Numbered from the stretch's first letter, positions 1 through 9,991 are shown. The stretch is DNA of 10,000 nucleotides from Deinococcus metallilatus (GCF_004758605.1 NZ_CP038512.1:932501-942500); one strand, 5' to 3'. Program-made: numbers and translations. Notes: a model not told the origin generated them from the sequence alone.

Positions 1-315
1 ACCGAGTTCGGCCACCTCTGGCTCAAGGGCGACAAGCACGCCGAAACCTGGGCCTCCGACCGCGCCCGCGAGCACGACGACCTGAACTGGAAGCAGTGGG
101 CCAAACGCGCCAGCACCTACCTTCAGTACCTCGAAGGCCTCTTCAGCCCCGACCTCTTCATCATCGGCGGAGGCATCAGCAAGAAGGCCGACAAGTGGCA
201 GCCGCATATCCAGACCACGCGCACCAAGCTGGTTCCGGCCACCCTCCAGAACGAGGCGGGGATCGTCGGCGCGGCGATGATGGCGGACCAGCGCGCGCAG
301 GGCCAGGGGAGCTGA
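1..315 (+). CDS. ppgK: Polyphosphate glucokinase, C-terminal part (ROK family)
   Basis: This is the 3' end of a gene that begins outside the window; 104 residues are visible before TGA at 313-315. The enzyme phosphorylates glucose to glucose 6-phosphate in the cytoplasm, using inorganic polyphosphate (often also ATP) as phosphate donor. The visible part opens with TEFGHL, the end of the ROK substrate-binding loop. A PDLFIIGGGISKKADKW segment follows and matches the glycine-rich nucleotide/phosphate motif with the SKKAD signature of polyphosphate glucokinases. The end, VPATLQNEAGIVGAAMMA, is the usual ROK C-terminal helix. No CxCGxxGC zinc motif is seen, but that region would lie mostly upstream. 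The next gene starts 32 bases later on the same strand. An ordinary ROK glucokinase is the alternative, but the WKQWAKRASTYLQYLEGLFSPDLF stretch is characteristic of PpgK as I recall the family. Confidence 0.88.
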   Translation, partial: TEFGHLWLKGDKHAETWASDRAREHDDLNWKQWAKRASTYLQYLEGLFSPDLFIIGGGISKKADKWQPHIQTTRTKLVPATLQNEAGIVGAAMMADQRAQGQGS

Positions 316-334
316 GGCCCGGGCCGCCGCGCGG

Positions 335-340
335 CAGAAT
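335..340 (+). promoter_or_regulatory. Possible -10 hexamer of a leaderless promoter
   Basis: CAGAAT lies 7 bases before the ATG at 348, so transcription would begin at or next to the start codon. The gene has no Shine-Dalgarno sequence upstream, which fits a leaderless mRNA, a common arrangement in Deinococcus. No good -35 is visible and the hexamer departs from TANNNT at its first base, so this is weak. The gene could instead be read through from ppgK. Confidence 0.3.
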
Positions 341-347
341 ACGGCCC

Positions 348-1520
348 ATGACTGCCGACGCCCTGTTGCCTGGCCCCCACCTCCCCGAACTCCTCACCTG
401 TGACGTGCTGTTTACGGGAATTGGAGGGGGGCACTCGCCGGGTGGGGTGGTGGTGGCGAACGGCATGATCGCTGGGACGGGTGATCCGGCCACGCTGCGT
501 GCCAGCTACCCGCACGCGCGGGAGCGCCGGGCCGGGGCCGTCATTGCTCCCCCACCCGTCAATGCCCACACGCATCTGGATATGAGCGCCTACGAGTTCC
601 GGGCCCTGCCGTACTTCCGCTGGATTCCCGAGGTGGTGATGGCGCAGCGGGAGAAACGGGGCGTGGCGGGCGCGGTGGCCGGTGCGGACGAACTCGTGCG
701 CCTGGGCGTGGGGGCCGTGGGGGACATCGTGTGGCAGGCCGCAGCGCTGGCCCCGCTGCTGGAACGGACGGACCTCCCCGGCGTGCTGTACTTCGAGGTC
801 CTGAGTCCCTTTCCTGAGCGTGCGGACGACGTGTTTCGTGAGGCCAGGACCACGCTTGAGGCGGCCCGGCGGCTGGAACGCCCCGGCGGCCCCCGCGTGG
901 GCCTCTCACCCCACACGCCCTTCACCGTCAGTCACCGCCTGATGCGGCTGCTGACCGACTACGCGGCGGGCGAGGGGCTGCCCGTCCAGATTCACGTCGC
1001 GGAACATCCCGCCGAACCCGAACTGTTCCGCACGGGGGGCGGCCCCATCTGGGACAGCATGACGCGCTTTCCCTACCCCGCCACGTTCGCGGAAGTCATC
1101 GGGCGTGCGCCAGAGCCGGAGTTGACGCCGGTGCGCTATCTGGACGAACTCGGGGCGCTGGCGGGGCGGCCCACGCTGGTTCATATGGTCAACGTCACGC
1201 CGGAGGACATCGGCCGGGTGGCCCGCGCCGGGTGTCCGGTGGTGACCTGCCCGCGCTCCAACGCGCATCTGGAGTGCGGCACCTTCCCCTGGGCGGCGTT
1301 CGCGGCAGCGGGGGTGGAGGTGGCCCTGGGCACCGATTCGGTCGCCAGCGGCGAAAGCCTCGATGTGCGCGAGGAGGTGGCCTTTGCCCGCACCCTCTAT
1401 CCCGAGCTGGACCCCCGGTTGCTGGTCCGCGCCGCCGTGAAAGGTGGGCACCGCGTCACCGGGACCCCCACGCCGCTGCTGCGCCGGGGCGAAGCCTGGC
1501 ACGCCCACTACGTCTGGTGA
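348..1520 (+). CDS. Amidohydrolase, probable 6-aminodeoxyfutalosine deaminase
   Basis: This 390-residue protein belongs to the TRZ/ATZ (COG0402) amidohydrolases, cytoplasmic metal-dependent deaminases with a TIM-barrel fold. All expected metal and catalytic residues are present: HxH at H74/H76 (NAHTHLD), H189 (SPHT), H216 with E219 (IHVAEH), H279 (LVHM) and D330 (GTDS). The CPRSNAHL motif (301-308) and the GTDSVASGESLD segment are typical of the deaminase branch. A Deinococcus radiodurans member of this group, Dr0824, was once annotated as a chlorohydrolase and was shown biochemically to deaminate 6-aminodeoxyfutalosine in the futalosine route to menaquinone. Assigning that substrate here is inference from family and likely genus. 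The reading frame stays open upstream to 96, but that stretch overlaps ppgK and translates to arginine/proline-rich noise, so I start at ATG 348. No other menaquinone gene is visible nearby. A nucleobase or S-adenosylhomocysteine deaminase is the main alternative. Confidence 0.8.
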   Translation: MTADALLPGPHLPELLTCDVLFTGIGGGHSPGGVVVANGMIAGTGDPATLRASYPHARERRAGAVIAPPPVNAHTHLDMSAYEFRALPYFRWIPEVVMAQREKRGVAGAVAGADELVRLGVGAVGDIVWQAAALAPLLERTDLPGVLYFEVLSPFPERADDVFREARTTLEAARRLERPGGPRVGLSPHTPFTVSHRLMRLLTDYAAGEGLPVQIHVAEHPAEPELFRTGGGPIWDSMTRFPYPATFAEVIGRAPEPELTPVRYLDELGALAGRPTLVHMVNVTPEDIGRVARAGCPVVTCPRSNAHLECGTFPWAAFAAAGVEVALGTDSVASGESLDVREEVAFARTLYPELDPRLLVRAAVKGGHRVTGTPTPLLRRGEAWHAHYVW

Positions 1521-1525
1521 CGTGC

Positions 1526-1531
1526 TATCAT
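1526..1531 (+). promoter_or_regulatory. Probable -10 element of the rpmE promoter
   Basis: TATCAT (five of six matches to TATAAT) sits just after the stop codon of the preceding gene and 47 bases before the rpmE ATG. It would give a 5' leader of about 40 nucleotides that contains the 1543-1566 hairpin. No clear -35 hexamer stands 16-18 bases upstream. Confidence 0.45.
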
Positions 1532-1542
1532 CTCAGGGTTGC

Positions 1543-1797
<255 letters not shown>

Positions 1798-1938
1798 TCG
1801 CCGCCCCCTCGGGGCCGAGCAAAGCGAACCGCCCAGCGGTCAGAGCCGCCTCTGGCCGCGCTTTCGGGGCGGGGAGAAGCGAACAGACCCCCGGGCCGCC
1901 CTGGGGGTCTGGCCCTTGAGGGGCGCGCCAAGCCTTCA
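1798..1938. repeat. rpmE 3' region with GC hairpins and a short direct repeat
   Basis: This stretch between the rpmE stop and its terminator has no credible gene. It holds several inverted repeats. GCCCC/GGGGC sits at 1803-1815 right after the stop. CAGAG/CTCTG sits at 1841-1854. A perfect 9-bp stem CAGACCCCC (1884-1892) / GGGGGTCTG (1903-1911) has a 10-base loop. None has a T-run behind it, so they are not standard terminators. The octamer AAGCGAAC occurs twice (1822-1829 and 1877-1884), each time followed by a GC-rich palindrome. This may be a decayed intergenic repeat of the kind known in Deinococcus; only a genome search could tell. Confidence 0.45.
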
Positions 1939-1972
1939 CGCCCCGCCGCGCTGGTGGGGCGGTTTTCTTTTT
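1939..1972 (+). terminator. Intrinsic terminator of rpmE
   Basis: The stem pairs 1939-1947 with 1953-1961: CGCCCC with GGGGCG, then a G-T wobble and two more C-G pairs, closed by a 5-base loop. It is followed directly by GTTTTCTTTTTC (1962-1973). This is a textbook rho-independent terminator reading rightward, and it separates rpmE from tdk. Confidence 0.88.
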
Positions 1973-2029
1973 CAGAGAGCGGCGTGCGGGCGGGAAAGCG
2001 CCGGGCAGCTTTTGCTCCCCGCTCTCTGC

Positions 2030-2035
2030 CATAAT
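2030..2035 (+). promoter_or_regulatory. -10 hexamer of a leaderless tdk promoter
   Basis: CATAAT (five of six matches to TATAAT) ends 7 bases before the GTG at 2043, so the transcript should start at or near the first base of the start codon. There is no Shine-Dalgarno between them, only a run of C residues. The -35 region is not clear. Confidence 0.5.
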
Positions 2036-2042
2036 CCCCCCC

Positions 2043-2654
2043 GTGCTGAAGTCTCCCTATCACGGCGGCCACCTGGAAGTGATCGTCGGGCCGATGTTCA
2101 GCGGCAAGAGCGAGGAACTGATTCGCCGCGTGACCCGCGCCGTGATCGCCCGGCAGCGGGTGGCGGTGTTCAAGCCCGCCATCGACGACCGCTACCACGC
2201 CGCCCATGTCGCCAGCCACGCGGGCCGCACCATCGAGGCGGTCGCCGTGCGGGATGCGGCGGTCATCCGCGCGCACCTGGCGGGCGAGGGGCCGCTGCTC
2301 TCCTCGCCCGAGGTCGAGTTGCCTGAAGTGGTGGGCATCGACGAGGCGCAGTTCTTCGGGCCGGACCTGGGGCCGCTGGTGCTGGACCTGGCGGAGGCGG
2401 GCGTGCGGGTGATCCTGGCGGGCCTGGACCTGGACTTCCGCGCCGAGCCGTTCGGCTGCATCCCCGACCTGCTGGCCCGTGCGGAGAGCGTGGAGAAATT
2501 GACGGCGATCTGTACGGTCTGCGGCGCCCCCGCCACCCGCTCGCAACGCCTGATCGGCGGTCAGCCCGCCCGTTTCGACGACCCGGTGGTACTCGTCGGC
2601 GCGCAGGAGGCCTACGAGGCCCGCTGCCGCGTCCACCATGAGGTGCGGCGCTGA
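2043..2654 (+). CDS. tdk: Thymidine kinase (type II, TK1-like)
   Basis: This 203-residue enzyme phosphorylates thymidine to dTMP with ATP, the salvage route into DNA precursors. The P-loop GPMFSGKS lies at 16-23 right after the first strand. The IDEAQFF motif at 99-105 carries the Walker-B aspartate and the catalytic glutamate. The lasso/zinc domain has CTVC (C157, C160), with C195 and H198 as the second pair (YEARCRVHH); many homologues have cysteine at the last position, so this is a C3H site. Length is normal for bacterial type II enzymes. The start is GTG at 2043: the homologous N-terminal strand (HLEVIVGPMFSGK) begins almost at once, and a -10 lies 7 bases upstream, so translation is probably leaderless. 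The gene lies between the rpmE terminator and a non-coding spacer and seems to be transcribed alone. Confidence 0.95.
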   Translation: MLKSPYHGGHLEVIVGPMFSGKSEELIRRVTRAVIARQRVAVFKPAIDDRYHAAHVASHAGRTIEAVAVRDAAVIRAHLAGEGPLLSSPEVELPEVVGIDEAQFFGPDLGPLVLDLAEAGVRVILAGLDLDFRAEPFGCIPDLLARAESVEKLTAICTVCGAPATRSQRLIGGQPARFDDPVVLVGAQEAYEARCRVHHEVRR

Positions 2655-2963
2655 GGAGGTCGCGCCCTCATCATCAACACAGGCCCATCATGGCCGTTTC
2701 AGAAGAGGCGCGGATGGTGCAGCCCCGCCCGCTGGCCCTGTTCAGGTAGGGTGCCGCCCGGCCTCATTCTCCCCATCTGCTTGCCTCTTGCTTCCCCAGT
2801 GCTGGAGCGGGCGGGTCCCAGGAAAAATGGGTCGGAGGGGGACCTATCAGTTGATGAAGCCACCTTTACCCTAATCACTGAGCCCTACAAAGCGAGATTG
2901 AGCAAAAATTTATGCAGACTTTTGGCTCCTCAAACGGTCTGTACAGCTAAGATAGGGGCATCC
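2655..2963. other. Spacer between tdk and the GGDEF gene, no convincing gene
   Basis: This 309-base gap becomes notably AT-rich from about 2850 to 2960 compared with its surroundings. A 19-codon frame (2690-2749) starts at ATG but has no ribosome binding site and no recognisable product. A 6-bp inverted repeat GGTCCC (2814-2819) / GGGACC (2839-2844) spans 19 bases and has no T-run. I looked for a c-di-GMP riboswitch because a diguanylate cyclase follows, and saw no recognisable GEMM consensus. No tdk terminator with a T-run was found. Confidence 0.5.
2948..2953 (+). promoter_or_regulatory. Possible -10 of the GGDEF gene
   Basis: TAAGAT fits TANNNT and ends 10 bases before the ATG at 2964, predicting a very short leader. 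A weak Shine-Dalgarno-like AGGGG (2954-2958) lies between them. No good -35 is present at the expected distance; TTGGCT at 2922-2927 is too far away (20-base spacer). Confidence 0.35.
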
Positions 2964-4082
<1,119 letters not shown>

Positions 4083-4133
4083 CGCCGCAGTCCCGGCCTG
4101 ACTGTGAACCTGTGGCTGGGAACCCGGCGGCGC
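4083..4133. other. Convergent gap between the GGDEF and LacI genes
   Basis: Two genes end facing each other across 51 bases. No stem followed by a T-run is present on either strand, so termination here is either factor-dependent or runs into the neighbouring gene. Confidence 0.5.
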
Positions 4134-5126
<993 letters not shown>

Positions 5127-5138
5127 AGCTCTGCCGCC

Positions 5139-5144
5139 ACCATA
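5139..5144 (-). promoter_or_regulatory. Candidate -10 of the LacI-family gene
   Basis: On the minus strand TATGGT (fits TANNNT) lies 12 bases before the start codon. An 18-base spacer would put the -35 at 5163-5168 (TGGAAC read leftward), inside the palindrome. A repressor bound there would block RNA polymerase. Confidence 0.4.
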
Positions 5145-5154
5145 CTCCGCAGCA

Positions 5155-5168
5155 TGGAACCTGTTCCA
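5155..5168. promoter_or_regulatory. Palindromic operator candidate upstream of the LacI-family gene
   Basis: TGGAAC-CT-GTTCCA is a perfect 6-bp inverted repeat around a two-base centre, 28 bases upstream of the regulator start codon and overlapping its presumed -35. LacI-family proteins bind near-palindromes of about this size and commonly regulate themselves. The binding is inferred; the symmetry is seen. I found no second copy of the full palindrome in the window. Confidence 0.55.
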
Positions 5169-5231
5169 CCGGCCCGGTCCGCCCTGGGTTCGGGGAAGCG
5201 GCCCGTGACGATCAAGGCGACTTCAAGGGCC

Positions 5232-5267
5232 GAGGAGGGAAACCGGGGGGTGGCTGGACCAGACTGA
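5232..5267 (+). promoter_or_regulatory. Strong Shine-Dalgarno with a five-codon upstream frame
   Basis: GAGGAGGGA (5232-5240) is a strong ribosome binding site, but the ATG of the DUF421 gene is 30 bases further on. At normal distance from it stands GTG 5250, which opens a five-codon frame (M-A-G-P-D) closed by TGA at 5265-5267, three bases before ATG 5271 and in the same frame. The DUF421 gene has no ribosome binding site of its own, so ribosomes may reach it by terminating here and restarting. Confidence 0.4.
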
Positions 5268-5270
5268 CCT

Positions 5271-5816
5271 ATGGCGACGCACGCCGGGATGGGCATTGAC
5301 TGGAGCAAGGTGTTCGTGCCGGAGACACCGCTGCTGGAAATCTTCGTGCGCGGAACGTTGACGTACCTCGCGCTGTTCTTGATGCTGCGCTTCGTGCTCA
5401 AGCGCGAGTCCAGCGGCCTGGGGATCACGGACCTGCTGGTGGTGGTGATGATCGCGGACGCCGCGCAAAACGCGATGGCGGGCAACTACACCTCGGTGCC
5501 CGACGGCCTCCTGCTGGTGGGGACCATCATCTTCTGGAGCTGGTTTCTGAACTGGCTGGGCTACCATTTCCCGCTGTTCGAGCGGCTGGTGCATCCCGCA
5601 CCGCTGACGCTGGTGAAGGACGGGAAGATGCTCCGGCGCAACATGCGCCAGGAACTGATCACCGAGAGCGAGTTGCTGAGCCAGCTCCGGGAGCAGGGGG
5701 TGCGCGACCTCGCGGAAGTCCGGCTGGCCTGCATGGAGGGCGACGGCAGCATCAGCGTCGTGACCAACGACCCCCCCGAGCCGGGCCAGGGCAGAAAGAA
5801 GGAGCAGGCCACGTAA
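5271..5816 (+). CDS. DUF421 (YetF-family) membrane protein
   Basis: This 181-residue integral membrane protein belongs to the DUF421/YetF family, whose biochemical role is poorly understood. Three membrane segments are visible at about 26-43, 53-70 and 78-97. Between the first two is the family signature region RESSGLGITDLLVVVMIADAAQNAM (45-69, with the conserved polar Ser and Asp). Residues 108-164 form the soluble domain, with PLTLVKDGKMLRRNM, a TESELLSQLREQGV helix and DLAEVRLACMEGDGSISVV, all typical of the family. The C-terminal tail 166-181 is charged and probably disordered. Length is slightly short relative to Bacillus members. ATG 5271 has no Shine-Dalgarno; ATG 5289 (Met7) is a possible alternative start. 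It is divergent from the LacI-family regulator, so control by that repressor is possible but unproven. Confidence 0.87.
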   Translation: MATHAGMGIDWSKVFVPETPLLEIFVRGTLTYLALFLMLRFVLKRESSGLGITDLLVVVMIADAAQNAMAGNYTSVPDGLLLVGTIIFWSWFLNWLGYHFPLFERLVHPAPLTLVKDGKMLRRNMRQELITESELLSQLREQGVRDLAEVRLACMEGDGSISVVTNDPPEPGQGRKKEQAT

Positions 5817-5870
5817 GGCCCGGACTTTCAGAGGGGTTGCCGGGGGACAATTCGGCCCCGCCCGCGCGTC

Positions 5871-5876
5871 TAGACT
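5871..5876 (+). promoter_or_regulatory. Probable -10 of the copper-chaperone operon
   Basis: TAGACT fits TANNNT and lies 40 bases before the PCuAC start, downstream of the DUF421 stop. It is embedded in the 8-base palindrome GTCTAGAC (5868-5875). The tetramer AGAC then recurs at 5872, 5883 and 5893, about one helical turn apart, which could be a regulator site. No recognisable copper-repressor (CsoR/CopY) operator and no clear -35 were found. Confidence 0.45.
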
Positions 5877-5903
5877 CCGGGGAGACCGGGCCAGACCGCG
5901 CTC

Positions 5904-5910
5904 AAGGAGG
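5904..5910 (+). promoter_or_regulatory. Shine-Dalgarno of the PCuAC gene
   Basis: AAGGAGG ends six bases before ATG 5917. It is a full-strength ribosome binding site and fixes the start of the first gene of the copper cassette. Confidence 0.85.
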
Positions 5911-5916
5911 CTCCCC

Positions 5917-6402
5917 ATGTCCACACCCACCCCGCTGCTTGCCGCCCTGGCGCTCGCCGCCGTGCTGCTGCCTGCCGCCGCTCTGAATGCCAGCCAGCAT
6001 CCTTCCACCGCTGCCCCTCAGACCTCGAACGTTCCCCTGCCCCTGACCGTGCGGGACGCCACCGTTGTGGCCGTGCCCCCCGGCGCTGCTGAGACGAGCG
6101 CCTTCCTGACCCTGCAAAACACGGGCAAGGTGCCGGTGGTTCTGACGGGTGTCCGCACGGACCTGGCCCGCCACGCCATGCTGATGACCACCCGCCGGAA
6201 CGCGCAGGGCATGACCGGCATGAGCATGGTGCAGGCCCTGACGGTCCCCGCCGGGGGAACCCTGAAGCTGAGCGCGAGCGGTGACCACCTGATGCTGATG
6301 GACCTGACCCGCACGCCGAAGGTGGGGGAGATGGTGCGCCTGACCCTGACCGCCCGGGATGGCCGGACCCTGACCGTGAACGCGGTCGTCCGCAAGCCCT
6401 GA
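5917..6402 (+). CDS. PCu(A)C-type periplasmic copper chaperone
   Basis: This 161-residue exported protein carries Cu(I) outside the membrane and delivers it to the CuA centre of cytochrome c oxidase. Residues 1 to about 25 form a signal peptide with a long alanine/leucine core; there is no lipobox cysteine, so the product should be soluble in the envelope. The mature part is a cupredoxin-like beta-sandwich of the DUF461 family. Its copper ligands are visible: H86 with M88/M90 (RHAMLM), the methionine cluster M99/M102/M104 (GMTGMSM) and H124-x-M126 (DHLMLM), matching the H(M)x10Mx21HxM pattern, with M102 and H124 exactly 21 residues apart. It is followed after 10 bases by sco1 and then ctaG. 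In Thermus thermophilus the equivalent PCuAC loads copper into CuA while Sco1 keeps the cysteines reduced; the same division of labour is likely here. Confidence 0.93.
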   Translation: MSTPTPLLAALALAAVLLPAAALNASQHPSTAAPQTSNVPLPLTVRDATVVAVPPGAAETSAFLTLQNTGKVPVVLTGVRTDLARHAMLMTTRRNAQGMTGMSMVQALTVPAGGTLKLSASGDHLMLMDLTRTPKVGEMVRLTLTARDGRTLTVNAVVRKP

Positions 6403-6412
6403 AAGGTAGCCT

Positions 6413-7899
<1,487 letters not shown>

Positions 7900-7918
7900 A
7901 GGTTGGGTGGCAGGTTGG

Positions 7919-7946
7919 CCCCGCTTTCCAGAGATGGAAGGCGGGG
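7919..7946 (+). terminator. Hairpin after ctaG, possible non-canonical terminator
   Basis: Positions 7919-7930 pair with 7935-7946 to give a 12-bp stem with one G-T wobble and a GAGA (GNRA-type) tetraloop. It stands 20 bases after the ctaG stop, where a terminator belongs. The bases after it (GTTGGGTTGAGGG) are not a T-run, so it may instead protect the 3' end of the mRNA. Confidence 0.5.
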
Positions 7947-7982
7947 GTTGGGTTGAGGGGCGGGGCAGCTTGCTTCGGTTGG

Positions 7983-8026
7983 CCCCCACCCCCCCAGCCC
8001 CCCTACCCCCGCCGGGGGCAGGGGGG
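7983..8026 (-). other. G-quadruplex motif on the minus strand, overlapping a 12-bp hairpin
   Basis: The plus strand has four C-tracts of 5, 7, 6 and 5 bases (7983-7987, 7989-7995, 7998-8003, 8006-8010) separated by A, AG and TA. The minus strand therefore has four G-tracts of at least five with loops of only 1-2 bases, a very strong quadruplex motif. The two right-hand tracts can alternatively pair with GGGGG (8014-8018) and GGGGGG (8021-8026), giving a hairpin of 12 pairs and one mismatch with a 3-base loop. The two structures cannot coexist. Confidence 0.7.
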
Positions 8027-8127
8027 AGCGGCGCTGCGCTGGGCAAGAGAGGTTCCCTGAAGCGGTGGGTCTGGGTTGGGCGGTGACGTGTCCGGCCTCG
8101 ACGCTCTGCCCGCTAACTTGGAAGGCC

Positions 8128-8144
8128 TCGGGCCTGCGGCCCGA
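8128..8144. repeat. Perfect GC hairpin in the ctaG-hisD spacer
   Basis: TCGGGCC (8128-8134) and GGCCCGA (8138-8144) form a perfect 7-bp stem around TGC. No T-run follows on either strand. It looks like a REP-type palindrome, but only one copy is in the window. Confidence 0.5.
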
Positions 8145-8165
8145 ACGGCTCGGCTGCCTGGAATG

Positions 8166-8200
8166 TGGAGCGGGAAGGTGGGGAGAGGCCGTCCGCTCCA
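8166..8200. repeat. Inverted repeat, 8 bp
   Basis: TGGAGCGG (8166-8173) and CCGCTCCA (8193-8200) are perfect inverted copies separated by 19 bases. They could be the ends of a small decayed element or one arm of a longer structured repeat. No target-site duplication was seen. Confidence 0.45.
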
Positions 8201-8232
8201 GAGTTTGAAAAGATGGGGGCTTCAGCACAGAA

Positions 8233-8262
8233 CGGACGCAACTTGGCCGCCGTCAGCGTCCG
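8233..8262. repeat. Inverted repeat, 7 bp
   Basis: CGGACGC (8233-8239) and GCGTCCG (8256-8262) are perfect inverted copies with a 16-base loop. It continues the run of hairpins in this spacer; no function can be assigned. Confidence 0.4.
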
Positions 8263-8326
8263 GAGTGATATGGGCTGAGTGATGCATGTCAGTCTCTCAT
8301 AAAGAAGAAACAACGTGTAGAGCGAT

Positions 8327-8376
8327 AAAAAACTCCTCCCCCTTGACTGGCACAGCTCCGCAGGAGAGGGGGGAGG
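8327..8376 (-). terminator. Intrinsic terminator, leftward (hisD transcript)
   Basis: Read leftward, CCTCCCCC (8376-8369) pairs perfectly with GGGGGAGG (8342-8335), then AG and six T residues (8332-8327). The 26-base loop contains a smaller CTCC/GGAG stem. It lies 138 bases past the hisD stop, giving a long 3' untranslated region in which I found no gene. Confidence 0.75.
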
Positions 8377-8514
8377 CCGGGTGGGGGTGAACTGGCCGGA
8401 CGTAGAGAAGCCCATGGATGACCGAATGCCTAACCCAGCTTTTATGGGAGACTTGCAAAGCAGAGGCCATGTGGGGGTGGGGCCGCCAGGCTGCCCTCAC
8501 TCTGTCCCCGCCCT

Positions 8515-9894
<1,380 letters not shown>

Positions 9895-9910
9895 GGGAAT
9901 CTCCGGGAAG

Positions 9911-9991
9911 CTGTCGGCGTTCAGCGATCAGCTTTCAGTTGAAAAGGGGGGCGAACGCGGCGGCGACCTGCTGACGGCTGAAAGCTCATGG
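9911..9991. repeat. Heptanucleotide repeat array in inverted orientation upstream of hisD
   Basis: On the plus strand four 7-bp units follow one another at 9911-9938: CTGTCGG, CGTTCAG, CGATCAG, CTTTCAG (consensus CNNTCAG, the first with one mismatch). At 9971-9991 three units stand in the opposite orientation: CTGACGG, CTGAAAG, CTCATGG (consensus CTGANNG, the last with one mismatch). The two clusters form an inverted repeat whose core AGCTTTCAG (9930-9938) / CTGAAAGCT (9978-9986) is perfect over 9 bp. The array starts 17 bases before the hisD start codon, so it lies in the leader or promoter. It may continue beyond the window edge. Confidence 0.65.

Larger units (their letters stand above)
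7900..8514. other. ctaG-hisD intergenic region, no gene seen
   Basis: These 615 bases lie between two convergent genes. Frames here translate to serine/proline/arginine-rich sequence with no family resemblance, no ribosome binding site and no consistent codon bias. The composition changes along the region: C/G homopolymer tracts to about 8030, mixed to 8260, then an AT-rich stretch at 8270-8335 just before the hisD terminator. Six inverted repeats occupy it. I see no tRNA or known small RNA fold. Confidence 0.55.

Noticed and set aside
96..347. Upstream extension of the amidohydrolase frame
   Set aside because: It overlaps ppgK in another frame and encodes arginine/proline-rich noise; ATG 348 gives a normal family N-terminus.
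2690..2749. A 19-codon frame after tdk
   Set aside because: No ribosome binding site, no recognisable product and no conserved context; open frames of this length are expected by chance.
2751..2963. Upstream extension of the GGDEF protein
   Set aside because: No ribosome binding site, AT-rich composition unlike the gene, and no domain-like sequence; the membrane module begins after ATG 2964.
2655..2963. Possible c-di-GMP riboswitch before the diguanylate cyclase
   Set aside because: I could not find the conserved GEMM core or its paired stems; only a weak 6-bp inverted repeat is present.
5817..5892. GGCCCGG (5817-5823) and CCGGGCC (5886-5892) as a possible regulatory inverted repeat
   Set aside because: Seven GC-only bases 62 apart are easily matched by chance at this base composition, and no T-run or functional placement supports it.
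8113..8415. A 100-codon minus-strand frame in the ctaG-hisD spacer
   Set aside because: It crosses the hisD terminator and the inverted repeats, has no ribosome binding site, and reads like translated intergenic repeat.
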